From contig CBDUZW010000033.1 of assembly GCA_965371805.1 (NCBI GenBank), positions 1 to 49,871 of the forward strand: a stretch of DNA of 49,871 bases. Reading direction: 5' to 3'. This document shows, one piece after another, positions 9,360-18,343 of this stretch. The position numbers and the translations under genes were made by a program. The first letter of the stretch is position 1, and each line of letters begins with the position of its first letter. This DNA comes from JAOZTV01 sp965371805. GTDB taxonomy: Bacteria; Acidobacteriota; Aminicenantia; UBA2199. Under the pieces are notes generated by a model. That model saw nothing but the letters and a program-made list of their open reading frames with translations. It searched no databases and had not been told where the DNA came from.

Positions 9360-10301
9360 TTAGAAAAGGATTTTTCTAAAATATGAGATAGTTTTTTCTA
9401 AACCTTCTTCAATTAAAGTTTCCGGCTGCCATTTTAATTCTTTTTTTGCCAGGGTAATATCAGGCTGTCTCTGCTGTGGATCATCCATAGGCAATTGCTT
9501 GAAGACAAGTTTACTTTTGGAATTTACAAGTTTTATAATTAATTCTGCAAGCTCAACCATACTCTTCTCAATTGGATTGCCTAGATTTACAGGTCCTATA
9601 AATTCATTTCTTGAATTCATCATTTTTATCAATCCACTAACCATATCGTCAACAAAACAGAAAGACCTCGTCTGTTCACCAGTTCCATAAATAGTAATAT
9701 CTTCTTTATTTAATGCCTGAACGATGAAATTGCTAACCACACGTCCATCATTTGGATGCATATTCGGGCCATATGTGTTAAATATTCTGGCAACTTTTAT
9801 CTTTACTTTGTTTTGTCTGTGATAATCAAAAAACAAGGTTTCCGAACACCTTTTACCCTCATCATAGCAACTTCTAATACCTATTGGATTTACATTTCCC
9901 CAATAGGATTCAATTTGTGGATGAACTTCAGGATCACCATAGACCTCTGAAGTTGATGCCTGCAATATTTTTGAATTTACTCTTTTGGCCAATCCAAGCA
10001 TATTTATAGTTCCCATCACAGAAGTTTTTATAGTTTTTATAGGATTATACTGGTAATGGATAGGAGATGCCGGGCAAGCTAAATTATAAATCTGATCTAC
10101 CTCTAACATAATTGGGTTAATAATGTCATGTCTGATAAACTCAAAATTTTTATTATCTAAAAGTCCAATAATATTTTCTTTGTTTCCGGTAAAGAAATTA
10201 TCAAGACAGATAACCTCATTGCCAAGCTCTAATAATTTTTTACATAAATGTGACCCAATAAATCCCGCTCCCCCTGTAACCAAAATCCTGTTTTTCATCA
10301 T
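9360..10301 (-). CDS. uxs: UDP-glucuronate decarboxylase (UDP-xylose synthase)
   Basis: A 313-residue extended SDR enzyme that converts UDP-glucuronate to UDP-xylose in the cytoplasm. The NAD-binding motif GGAGFIG is at residues 10-16. The family-specific ACPASP and SEVYGDP motifs are present, and the catalytic Tyr146 and Lys150 lie in SCYDEGKR, which is diagnostic for this enzyme. The length is typical. It is the last gene of the dTDP-sugar operon: its ATG overlaps the TGA of rfbB in an ATGA junction, so translation is likely coupled. UDP-glucuronate must be supplied by a UDP-glucose dehydrogenase not encoded here. Confidence 0.92.
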   Translation of the reverse strand: MMKNRILVTGGAGFIGSHLCKKLLELGNEVICLDNFFTGNKENIIGLLDNKNFEFIRHDIINPIMLEVDQIYNLACPASPIHYQYNPIKTIKTSVMGTINMLGLAKRVNSKILQASTSEVYGDPEVHPQIESYWGNVNPIGIRSCYDEGKRCSETLFFDYHRQNKVKIKVARIFNTYGPNMHPNDGRVVSNFIVQALNKEDITIYGTGEQTRSFCFVDDMVSGLIKMMNSRNEFIGPVNLGNPIEKSMVELAELIIKLVNSKSKLVFKQLPMDDPQQRQPDITLAKKELKWQPETLIEEGLEKTISYFRKILF

Positions 10302-11419
10302 TTCGCTCCATAATTATTTTTTATCCAATCCTGATACTCACCACTTCTTATGTTATTTGTCCATTTCATATTATCAATATACCAGTGAATTGTTTCAAAC
10401 AGTCCTTTCTTAAAACCCATTTTTGGAGACCAGCCAAGTTCTTTATTGATCTTGTTAAAGTCAATCGCATATCGCTTATCATGTCCGGGACGATCTTTTA
10501 CAAAGGAAATTAGATCAGAATAAGTTTTAAGACCAGTAGATTTATCAATAAACTCACTATTCTCAATTGGATATATTTCCTGTAATGTATCACAAATTTC
10601 ATTAACAATATCAATATTTGTTTTTTCAGAATTGCCTCCAATATTATAAGTTTCTCCATTCTTCCCTTTATTTAAAATTGTCCATATAGCTGAGCAATGA
10701 TCTTTAACAAACAACCAGTCCCTTACATTTTTGCCATCTCCATATACAGGCAATGTCTTACCCTCTAATGCATTTAAAATGATTAGTGGTATAAGCTTTT
10801 CAGGAAATTGATAGGACCCATAATTATTTGAACAATTTGATACTGTTACAGGAAGTTTATAAGTATGAAAATAAGATCTTACTAGATGATCAGAAGATGC
10901 TTTTGAAGCAGAATAAGGGCTCCTGGGATCGTAAGGTGTATGCTCATAAAATAAACCTGTAGCTCCCAGACTTCCATAAACCTCATCTGTAGAGACATGG
11001 TGAAATAAAAACTCATTTAAATTTTCATCTCCATTCATCCTCCAAAAACTTCTCGCGCATTCAAGTAAATTAAATGTACCTACAATATTAGTTTGAATAA
11101 ACTCTTTGGGGCCGGTAATAGATCTGTCAACATGTGACTCAGCGGCAAAGTGGACAATTGTGTCAATATTATATTTTTTTAATATTTGTTCAACTTTACT
11201 TAAATCACAAATATCAACTTTTTCAAAAAAATATCGACCTTCACTATATTTAGAGTTTATATCAACTAAACTTTCAGAATTGCCTGCATAAGTTAATTTA
11301 TCAGCATTAATAATCCTTCCATTAAAGTCTGTATCTCTAAATAAATATCTTATAAAATTACTTCCAATAAATCCACAACCACCGGTTACCAAAACATTTT
11401 TTATTTTTCGTTTATGCAT
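10298..11419 (-). CDS. rfbB: dTDP-glucose 4,6-dehydratase
   Basis: A 373-residue extended SDR enzyme that converts dTDP-glucose to dTDP-4-keto-6-deoxyglucose. Visible are the NAD-binding GGCGFIG (residues 13-19), the catalytic Thr-Asp-Glu triad at 144-146 within STDEVYG, and Tyr169/Lys173 in SPYSASK. It overlaps rfbA by 8 bases upstream and the UDP-xylose synthase gene by 4 bases downstream, so the three form one operon. The following steps of dTDP-rhamnose synthesis (RfbC and RfbD) are missing from the window. Confidence 0.95.
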   Translation of the reverse strand: MHKRKIKNVLVTGGCGFIGSNFIRYLFRDTDFNGRIINADKLTYAGNSESLVDINSKYSEGRYFFEKVDICDLSKVEQILKKYNIDTIVHFAAESHVDRSITGPKEFIQTNIVGTFNLLECARSFWRMNGDENLNEFLFHHVSTDEVYGSLGATGLFYEHTPYDPRSPYSASKASSDHLVRSYFHTYKLPVTVSNCSNNYGSYQFPEKLIPLIILNALEGKTLPVYGDGKNVRDWLFVKDHCSAIWTILNKGKNGETYNIGGNSEKTNIDIVNEICDTLQEIYPIENSEFIDKSTGLKTYSDLISFVKDRPGHDKRYAIDFNKINKELGWSPKMGFKKGLFETIHWYIDNMKWTNNIRSGEYQDWIKNNYGAK

Positions 11420-12278
11420 TTATCAAATCCAGTAAATATTGTCCATACTCATTATTCTTTATAGGTTCAGCAAGCTTTTTGAGTTGTCCTTCATCAATAT
11501 AACCCATCTTAAAAGCAATCTCTTCAATGCATGCAATCTTCAGTCCCTGCCGTGCCTCTATTGTTTTTACAAACATCCCTGCATCCATTAGAGAATCAAA
11601 TGTCCCGGTATCAAGCCAGGCATATCCTCTTCCCATTAACTTAACATGTAATTTGTTTTTTTTAAGATAAGCATTATTTACAGCTGTTATCTCTATCTCT
11701 CCTCTCTTGGAAGGTTCTAAGTTTTTTGCAATATCAATAACTGAATTATCATAAAAATACAATCCAACAACAGCATAATTTGATTTTGGATTTTCAGGTT
11801 TTTCCTCAATTGAAAGTATATTATTGTCACTATCAAACTCAACAACCCCATATCTTTGAGGATCTTTAACAAAGTACCCGAATATTGTTGCACCTTCTTT
11901 ACTCTCTACTGAATCCTTTAATAGATTAATCAGATCATGGCCGAAAAAGATATTATCACCAAGGATCAATGCAACCGAGTCATCACCGATAAACTCTTCA
12001 CCGACAATAAAAGCATCAGCAAGTCCCCTCGGATAACTTTGCGGTACATACTCTAAAGACAAACCTAAAGAGTTCCCATTTCCAAATAGTTTCTTAAATC
12101 TAGGCAATTCTTCAGGAGTAGAAATAATTAATATTTCTCTAATACCTGCCATCATCAGAGTTGACAGTGGATAATATATCATTGGCTTATCATAAACGGG
12201 AAGTAACTGTTTACTAACCGGCTTTGTCAAAGGATAAAGCCTTGTCCCAAATCCACCTGCAAGTATTATACCTTTCAT
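11412..12278 (-). CDS. rfbA: Glucose-1-phosphate thymidylyltransferase
   Basis: A 288-residue nucleotidyltransferase that makes dTDP-glucose from dTTP and glucose 1-phosphate. The pyrophosphorylase signature LAGGFGTRL (residues 6-14) and the downstream lysine of PVSKQLLPVYDKPM are intact, as is LGDNIFFG of the active site. Length and composition are those of short RfbA/RmlA enzymes. A GGAGG ribosome-binding site sits four bases before the ATG and a good promoter lies upstream, so it opens the rfbA-rfbB-uxs operon. Confidence 0.95.
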   Translation of the reverse strand: MKGIILAGGFGTRLYPLTKPVSKQLLPVYDKPMIYYPLSTLMMAGIREILIISTPEELPRFKKLFGNGNSLGLSLEYVPQSYPRGLADAFIVGEEFIGDDSVALILGDNIFFGHDLINLLKDSVESKEGATIFGYFVKDPQRYGVVEFDSDNNILSIEEKPENPKSNYAVVGLYFYDNSVIDIAKNLEPSKRGEIEITAVNNAYLKKNKLHVKLMGRGYAWLDTGTFDSLMDAGMFVKTIEARQGLKIACIEEIAFKMGYIDEGQLKKLAEPIKNNEYGQYLLDLINA

Positions 12279-12307
12279 TTTGCCTCCATTTATTTTAGAA
12301 CGATCTT

Positions 12308-12336
12308 ATTCTACATAAAGTTACTGTTTTTATCAA
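12308..12336 (-). promoter_or_regulatory. Candidate sigma70-type promoter of the rfbA operon
   Basis: On the minus strand TTGATA (12331-12336), a 17-base spacer and TAGAAT (12308-12313) lie 29 bases upstream of the rfbA start. Both boxes differ from consensus at only one position and the spacing is ideal. Confidence 0.5.
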
Positions 12337-12379
12337 TTTTTCAAATTACCTCAAAATAAACAACATTCAAGTTAATAAC

Positions 12380-13126
12380 CTATTTAATAGCTCTTTCAAA
12401 TAATAAAAAAAGATGGGGATTTAAAAAACTCCTCGCTAAAAATTTATTTCCAGCAATTTTGATTAATAAATTTGCTATACCCATTCCTAACTTTCCAAAT
12501 TTCAACTGAATTCTTTCAAATTGGTAATATCCTGTTGGATCAAGAAAAGAAATTAATTTAAAATTTGATAACTTAAAAAGATTTTCAAGCTGGGAAACAG
12601 ATAATGTATATTTTTCAAACGGAGAATGAAATCTAAATCCAAATTTTCCTTTATTATCCTGAGCATGTTCATCAAAAGGAAAGTATTTATTAGGTGTGGC
12701 AATAATAATATAACGTGAAGTAACACGCGAAAGTTCTTTTACAAAAGCTTGCCTTTCTTCCCAATAGTTATCTACCAAACTTGTCATATTCATGCCTATA
12801 ACACCTATATGTTCAATAACCTCTAAGGAAAATGAAAGATCAAAATAATTGTCTTTAAAGGGGAGGTTTTTACCTTCACAGGAGATGAGAAAATCATATT
12901 CAGAATGTATGTCAGATTTAAAATATGGATCTGCACCATATGCTTCAAATCCTTTCTCTCTGAGAAAAACAGGCCCTATACCACTTCCACATCCTACCTC
13001 TAAAAGCTTTTTTGTCTTTAAAACTTCTAGTTTAGGTATAAGAAACTTTTCGAGTCTTTTTCGATATTTTTCAAGTTCATGTTCAGATTCATAAAACTGC
13101 CAATCACTTTCTTTTAGTAGATTCAT
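12380..13126 (-). CDS. Class I SAM-dependent methyltransferase
   Basis: A 248-residue protein with the Rossmann-type S-adenosylmethionine-binding motif LEVGCGSGIGP near residue 41 and the motif-IV-like segment NYFDLSFSLEVIEHIG near 98-113, typical of the Methyltransf_11 group. The C terminus (about 190-248) is basic and hydrophobic. The position in the locus suggests methylation of a sugar or lipid-linked glycan; the substrate cannot be read from sequence. A GGAG ribosome-binding site seven bases from the ATG supports the start. About 100 bases separate it from rfbA downstream and 205 bases of plain A+T-rich DNA lie upstream. Confidence 0.75.
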   Translation of the reverse strand: MNLLKESDWQFYESEHELEKYRKRLEKFLIPKLEVLKTKKLLEVGCGSGIGPVFLREKGFEAYGADPYFKSDIHSEYDFLISCEGKNLPFKDNYFDLSFSLEVIEHIGVIGMNMTSLVDNYWEERQAFVKELSRVTSRYIIIATPNKYFPFDEHAQDNKGKFGFRFHSPFEKYTLSVSQLENLFKLSNFKLISFLDPTGYYQFERIQLKFGKLGMGIANLLIKIAGNKFLARSFLNPHLFLLFERAIK

Positions 13127-13331
13127 CCAGATACTCCATATTTAAATACAATAATAATAAACAAATCAAAATTCATTATTTGTATCTCAAACAATATAAT
13201 AATGTAAAACAAAAAAATAAATCAGCAGAAAAGACAATTCACAAGAAAAATGAAAATGACCCGCAATGATGATATATTTACATTTTTTTTATATAAAATA
13301 TTAATACTTTTTTTTATAAATATATATAAAC

Positions 13332-14981
13332 TTATTTTCTTAAATATCCTTTAAATATTGCATCTCCGATCACTCCTGCAGCACCTGTATAGAACGATGC
13401 CCCTTTTCCAATACCATTTCTATCTTCCCATTCAAAAATATTAAAATTTTTAAGATTTTTTTTTACAATCTCCATTAAATAAAATAATGCTTTTTTTCTA
13501 AAACCCTTTTGAAAAAGAGCATTAACAAGCCTACCGCCGATCCAGTCCCATGATCCTCCATTTTGATAACTCCATTGTTTGCTAAGTAAAGGATGTGGAA
13601 AAAAACTTTCCGGATATGGCGGGAGAAGAGTATATGACACAGTTTTTAATTTATATTTCTCAAGTCTTTTATCTAGTACTTTAATAAATTTTTTAATCTC
13701 TAAAGAACTCATCAAACCTGCAATTATTGCTTCAGCATTACCCCCAACTGCAAGAATTTTTTTTTCCATCTCATAGTACTTATTTGTTGAAGGAGTAATA
13801 TGGCTTATAAAATACCCCATATTTTTTAAATATAAATATTTTCTAGTATTACTCTTTAAAAGAAACAGTCTCTTTTTCCATAAAAGCGTATATTTTTGAT
13901 TTTTTAAATGTTTTGCCATTATTATAAATTTTTTTATTGCCTGTATATATTTTGATTGAACATAAATCGAAATACTTAACATTGATGCCTTCGATAACTT
14001 AACTGCTCTTTGATCTGGATATGATTTCTCAACATCTCCCCAGTCAGCTGTAAATCCATTCAATATCAATCCGGTTTTTTTATCCCTTTTATTCTTCCAC
14101 ACCCAGTTTAACGCATCTTCCATTCTAGTAAATATGGATTTATTTAATATCATCATTTTAATCCAATTTTTATCTGACAAAAACATCTCATATGCAGCAA
14201 TAATCAGAGAACTCTCCTGATCTGTTGATACAGTATTTTTATCTGTATTTCCATATTTATCAATATTATCAACTACCTCACCATCATTTTTCTGATATTT
14301 AAAAAAAAGTTCAACCATATACTTTAGATCAGATAGTTGATAGAAATTTTTTGCATATCTGATAAATGTCGCAGTATCTCTAATCCAAATCCTCGGATAG
14401 TTTGAACCCGGGGAAAAACCAATCAGTTTCCCATTATTGATAATTTCAGAATTCTTTAATGTCAACCTAAGCAAATACTGTTCATTATTAAGTAGACGGT
14501 TGCCTGTATCATAAAAAGTTTTAAGATATTTTTTTTTAAACTCAGATGAAAAAAGAGGTTTAAGGATGATCTTTAAAGTAGGCATCTCCCACCCCTTATC
14601 AGTCCCCCAGAATTCCCCCTCTTTTACTATGTCCAATTGAATATTATAAGTCCCACTTTTATTATAATTAAAGTAAACAGGAATCTTAAAGGAAGTTCTT
14701 CTGAATTTTCCTATCTTTCTTGGTAGAATAAAGCGTTTATTATCAAAAGATATTTTTTCTCCATTCAAACCATAAATATGATAAGACAAATAAAATCTGT
14801 TTTTTGACTCAATAGAATAATTCAGCTTATTTATTACCATTATTTTTAATTCAATTTTTTCCCCTTGGAATAATGATCTGTTTTTTACATCACATTTTAG
14901 TAATAATTTCCCATATCCAAAAACTAATCCAACATAGAAAATTACTAAAAATATTGCTATTTTTTTTAATATTTTATACAT
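13332..14981 (-). CDS. Exported six-hairpin glycosidase-like protein
   Basis: A 549-residue protein with an N-terminal signal anchor or signal peptide (residues 1-23), a beta-sandwich region (25-140), and a large helical domain (145-549). The helical domain has motifs common to (alpha/alpha)6 six-hairpin glycosidases: PRIWIRDTATF (197-207), an acidic DQES (254-257), and a Gly/Trp-rich GGSWDWIGGR near residue 490. It probably acts on a glycan outside the inner membrane, but I cannot assign a GH family or confirm catalytic acids. It follows the polymerase-like gene by only 7 bases, so it is likely co-transcribed and may trim or edit the product. Confidence 0.6.
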   Translation of the reverse strand: MYKILKKIAIFLVIFYVGLVFGYGKLLLKCDVKNRSLFQGEKIELKIMVINKLNYSIESKNRFYLSYHIYGLNGEKISFDNKRFILPRKIGKFRRTSFKIPVYFNYNKSGTYNIQLDIVKEGEFWGTDKGWEMPTLKIILKPLFSSEFKKKYLKTFYDTGNRLLNNEQYLLRLTLKNSEIINNGKLIGFSPGSNYPRIWIRDTATFIRYAKNFYQLSDLKYMVELFFKYQKNDGEVVDNIDKYGNTDKNTVSTDQESSLIIAAYEMFLSDKNWIKMMILNKSIFTRMEDALNWVWKNKRDKKTGLILNGFTADWGDVEKSYPDQRAVKLSKASMLSISIYVQSKYIQAIKKFIIMAKHLKNQKYTLLWKKRLFLLKSNTRKYLYLKNMGYFISHITPSTNKYYEMEKKILAVGGNAEAIIAGLMSSLEIKKFIKVLDKRLEKYKLKTVSYTLLPPYPESFFPHPLLSKQWSYQNGGSWDWIGGRLVNALFQKGFRKKALFYLMEIVKKNLKNFNIFEWEDRNGIGKGASFYTGAAGVIGDAIFKGYLRK

Positions 14982-14988
14982 CTCTCAC

Positions 14989-16935
14989 CTATAAAAAAAT
15001 CTGAATTCCTAAGTTTCTTGTTTCACCGGATAATCCTAGTTTTTTTGGATTAAACATAGGAGACACTCTAAATTCCAGAAAACCTTCACATTCTGGTTTA
15101 TCTTTTATTTCAAAAACAAACACTTTGTTTTCTTTAAAGCTTACCTTCTTAAATAACTTTCCTTTCCAGAAAACTTCTAAATTTTGTCTTTTATCTTTTA
15201 GATATGTTAAAGGAGCTCCACAAAAAACTTTTATTTTTTGTGATATTCCTTCTTTGGAAAGTACCAAATATACACCTGATTCTCCTTTTGACCAACTATA
15301 AACATTGCCATCATTATCTTTTTCCGGATACCAGAAGCCATAATTATAAGAGACCTTTTTAACAGTATTTAAATAAACCGGATGTAATTGCTTAAAATAT
15401 ATTAAGTTTGTAATAATAAATATTATTATTAAGCCCAATCCAAAATTTTTTTTCCACTTTGAAACAGCAATAAAATCCGTACTATCTTTTTCTCCAAAAG
15501 AAACAATAATCCAAAATATCATTAAATTTTCAGGAAACCAGAAGTAGTTATTAACAAAGAGCACAATATAAATTGTTATTAAAAGAACTAAATAAGATCT
15601 GTTACTATAGTTTTTTATTAGAACAAAAAGAAAAAGCAGGAAGGCAAATAAGCCTATAAATCCAATCTCATCAAAAATAAGAAGATAATGATTTAAAGGG
15701 AGATCCTCATAATATTTCTGTTTATACTTTAAGTTTTTTAAATAAAACAGAAAATTTCCAGTGCCAATACCTGCTATCGAATATTTTTTTAATACTTCAG
15801 CACTATTCTGAAACATCATTATTCGACCATTTGAAGCTTTATCAAGGCTTTTTATAAAATTATCCGATGAAAATGATTTAGTTAACTTCTCAAAAGTATC
15901 TACAACCCTGTCTTTAAGAACCCCACCTCCCACAACACCAAATAGTAAAATAATTATTAATATTGATATTTTTATACTTTTTTTTACCTGCATTGAGAAA
16001 AAAAACAAAAACATTGATGCAATAACAAAAATAAATGCAGCTCTACTACCTGACACAAAAATTCCAATTAAAGAAAAAATGATACCACCTAAATAAAAAG
16101 TTATTTTTTTTCTCTCAACACAATCTTTTTTATTATTCAAATAGTTAACTAAAAACATTACAAAAGACAGAAAAACTACACCAGAAAAAAAACCAAAACT
16201 ATTAAAATCCGAAAATCCTCCACTAAACTGAGTTACTCCCTCTTCCCAATATTTCATTTTCATTTTCATAAAAAAAGGTTCTATAAACATCTGGATTAAT
16301 GAAATTAATACTGAGATGATATAACCGGGAAGAAGAAAATAAAATATCTTTTCCCTATTGAGTTTATGTCTTTTTAACAAAATCGGCAAATATTGGGAAA
16401 TAGAGAAAAAGAATAAAGTTAATATCGGGAATATTGAAGCAAAGGAGCTCCTGGTTCCACCCGGTTCGACAGGAGTATTTTTAAGAAAACTCAATGAACT
16501 ATATGTAATATTTGACCATCTTAAAAATATAAAAAGAGCAGATATCCATAAAAATAAAAGAAAAAATAGATAATATTTACCCCAACTGTTTTTAAACCTT
16601 AATTCATCTTTTTTTAAAAAAGAAGCTATCAGGATTCCTGAAAAATAAAACATAACGATAGCCATATAATTATAAGGAAAACCATTAGGAGAAAAATAAG
16701 GAAAAGCAGTTATAATTGGAAGTAAAAAGACAAAAAGATAAAGAGAAATTCTAGAATTAATAAGATAAGATATAAATCCAAATAATAAAAAAAATATAGG
16801 AATTACCGAAAAACCAATAGAAAGAACAATTTTATTAAATGCAAGAATAAAAGATATAGATGCAAATAACAAAAACCATATCTCTATTTTTGTAAATAAC
16901 TTCAAACGATCAATAATGCTTTCTCTAATAAGCAT
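14989..16935 (-). CDS. O-antigen ligase/polymerase (Wzy/WaaL family) membrane protein
   Basis: A protein of about 648 residues with ten to twelve transmembrane helices up to about residue 525 and a soluble beta-rich tail of about 120 residues. The Wzy_C-type periplasmic loop is recognisable: an Arg-rich SGSRAAF motif, then GIGTGNFLFYL and, after a gap, LNHYLLIFDEIG. Such proteins polymerise or ligate undecaprenyl-linked repeat units at the periplasmic face. I place the start at the ATG ending at 16935, because AAAAGG lies eight bases before it; a GTG three codons upstream overlaps that site. The start lies inside the 3' end of the sugar transferase gene (11-base overlap), so the two are coupled. 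Confidence 0.82.
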   Translation of the reverse strand: MLIRESIIDRLKLFTKIEIWFLLFASISFILAFNKIVLSIGFSVIPIFFLLFGFISYLINSRISLYLFVFLLPIITAFPYFSPNGFPYNYMAIVMFYFSGILIASFLKKDELRFKNSWGKYYLFFLLFLWISALFIFLRWSNITYSSLSFLKNTPVEPGGTRSSFASIFPILTLFFFSISQYLPILLKRHKLNREKIFYFLLPGYIISVLISLIQMFIEPFFMKMKMKYWEEGVTQFSGGFSDFNSFGFFSGVVFLSFVMFLVNYLNNKKDCVERKKITFYLGGIIFSLIGIFVSGSRAAFIFVIASMFLFFFSMQVKKSIKISILIIILLFGVVGGGVLKDRVVDTFEKLTKSFSSDNFIKSLDKASNGRIMMFQNSAEVLKKYSIAGIGTGNFLFYLKNLKYKQKYYEDLPLNHYLLIFDEIGFIGLFAFLLFLFVLIKNYSNRSYLVLLITIYIVLFVNNYFWFPENLMIFWIIVSFGEKDSTDFIAVSKWKKNFGLGLIIIFIITNLIYFKQLHPVYLNTVKKVSYNYGFWYPEKDNDGNVYSWSKGESGVYLVLSKEGISQKIKVFCGAPLTYLKDKRQNLEVFWKGKLFKKVSFKENKVFVFEIKDKPECEGFLEFRVSPMFNPKKLGLSGETRNLGIQIFL

Positions 16936-18343
16936 TTGCTTCACCTTTTATCATATTCCATACTGTTAACAAGATTATTTGAATATCAAGCAAAAAACTC
17001 CAATTTTCTATATACCATATATCGTGTGCAACTCTCTTTTCCATAAGTCCCTCTTTTTTTGTTTCTCCTCTTAAACCATTAACCTGAGCCCAACCTGTAA
17101 TTCCTGGTTTTACAAGATGTCTTTTTAGATATCTGGCAACACTTACTTTAGACTCAATATTCAAAGGAGTGGGGTGAGGACGAGGTCCGACAATAGACAT
17201 ATTTCCAATTATTACATTTAGAATCTGCGGAATTTCATCAAGATTTGTTCTTCTCAAAAAAGAACCTATTGATGTTATTCTGGGATCATTTTTAATCGCT
17301 TGATTATAATTCCCATTAATATCGATATCCCGGCTCTCTGCCTTCATTGTTCTAAATTTATATACAGTGATTTTTCTGTTTTTTCTCCCCCATCTTTCCT
17401 GCTTAAAAAACACAGGGCCCCTTGAAGTCAATTTTATCATGATAGCTATTAACGGATATACCCAAATAAACATGCAAACTAACACTGACACAGACAAAAG
17501 AATATCAAAAAACCTTTTTACAAATCTCAAGAATAGATTATCCAATGGATCATCTTTCACAGAAATAATCGGAATTCTTCCAAATGTATCAAAATGAAAT
17601 CTCTTTGATAGAAATCTAGAATATTCCGGAATTATTTTAATTCTTATTGGGTGATTCTCACATCTTGTCAAGATAGAATTCAGTTGATTATTTTCAGATT
17701 CTTCTAAAGAAATGACAACATCATCAACTTCATTTTTATGTAAAATTTCCTCTATTTCTTCTAAGTTACCAAGATGAATTTTATATTCCTCTTCAGGTTT
17801 ATTTTTACTTAACATACCTATAATTCTATAACCGGGATCACTTCTTTCATATATCATTTTATAAAACTCAGTCCCTGATCTGTTGTTTCCAATTATGAGA
17901 ATTTTCCGGGTAAATTTACTTTCTCTTTTGAATATTTTTATAAATATTTTTAAAACCGGTCTTATTATATATATCAAAATCAGTAAAATAAGAATATAAG
18001 AAAAAAGAAAAAATCTGGAAAATAAAATGTTTTTAATAAAAAACAATAAAAATACTGCAATTAACAGCTGAATTATAACACATTTTAGAAGTGCTAAAAT
18101 CTCGGATACCTTATTAACAATTTTAAAACTATCATATATATCCAGTAAATTTGAAAAAATAATCCATACTAGTAAAAAAAGCACTAATAATATTATTTCA
18201 ATAGCTTCTGTTTTAGCACTTACCTCTTCCATCATTATCAGCCTTTTTTTTGTTATAAAAATAGCAGAGATAAACGATAAAGAGACCAAAACGAGATCTA
18301 TAATTAATAATATGAAATTTTTACTTTTACGATAATTACTCAT
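16925..18343 (-). CDS. Polyprenyl-phosphate glycosylphosphotransferase (WbaP/WcaJ type)
   Basis: A 472-residue membrane enzyme that starts repeat-unit synthesis by moving a hexose 1-phosphate onto undecaprenyl phosphate. Four N-terminal helices (about residues 10-130) precede a CoA-binding-like domain (140-250), a fifth helix (about 278-300), and the catalytic domain with KFRTM, the NLDEIPQ Asp-Glu pair, VGPRPH and the KPGITGWAQVNG motif. The whole resembles WcaJ/PssY-type glucose-1-phosphate transferases, though sugar specificity is not certain. It overlaps the upstream glycosyltransferase gene by 8 bases and the downstream polymerase gene by 11. Confidence 0.88.
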   Translation of the reverse strand: MSNYRKSKNFILLIIDLVLVSLSFISAIFITKKRLIMMEEVSAKTEAIEIILLVLFLLVWIIFSNLLDIYDSFKIVNKVSEILALLKCVIIQLLIAVFLLFFIKNILFSRFFLFSYILILLILIYIIRPVLKIFIKIFKRESKFTRKILIIGNNRSGTEFYKMIYERSDPGYRIIGMLSKNKPEEEYKIHLGNLEEIEEILHKNEVDDVVISLEESENNQLNSILTRCENHPIRIKIIPEYSRFLSKRFHFDTFGRIPIISVKDDPLDNLFLRFVKRFFDILLSVSVLVCMFIWVYPLIAIMIKLTSRGPVFFKQERWGRKNRKITVYKFRTMKAESRDIDINGNYNQAIKNDPRITSIGSFLRRTNLDEIPQILNVIIGNMSIVGPRPHPTPLNIESKVSVARYLKRHLVKPGITGWAQVNGLRGETKKEGLMEKRVAHDIWYIENWSFLLDIQIILLTVWNMIKGEANAY

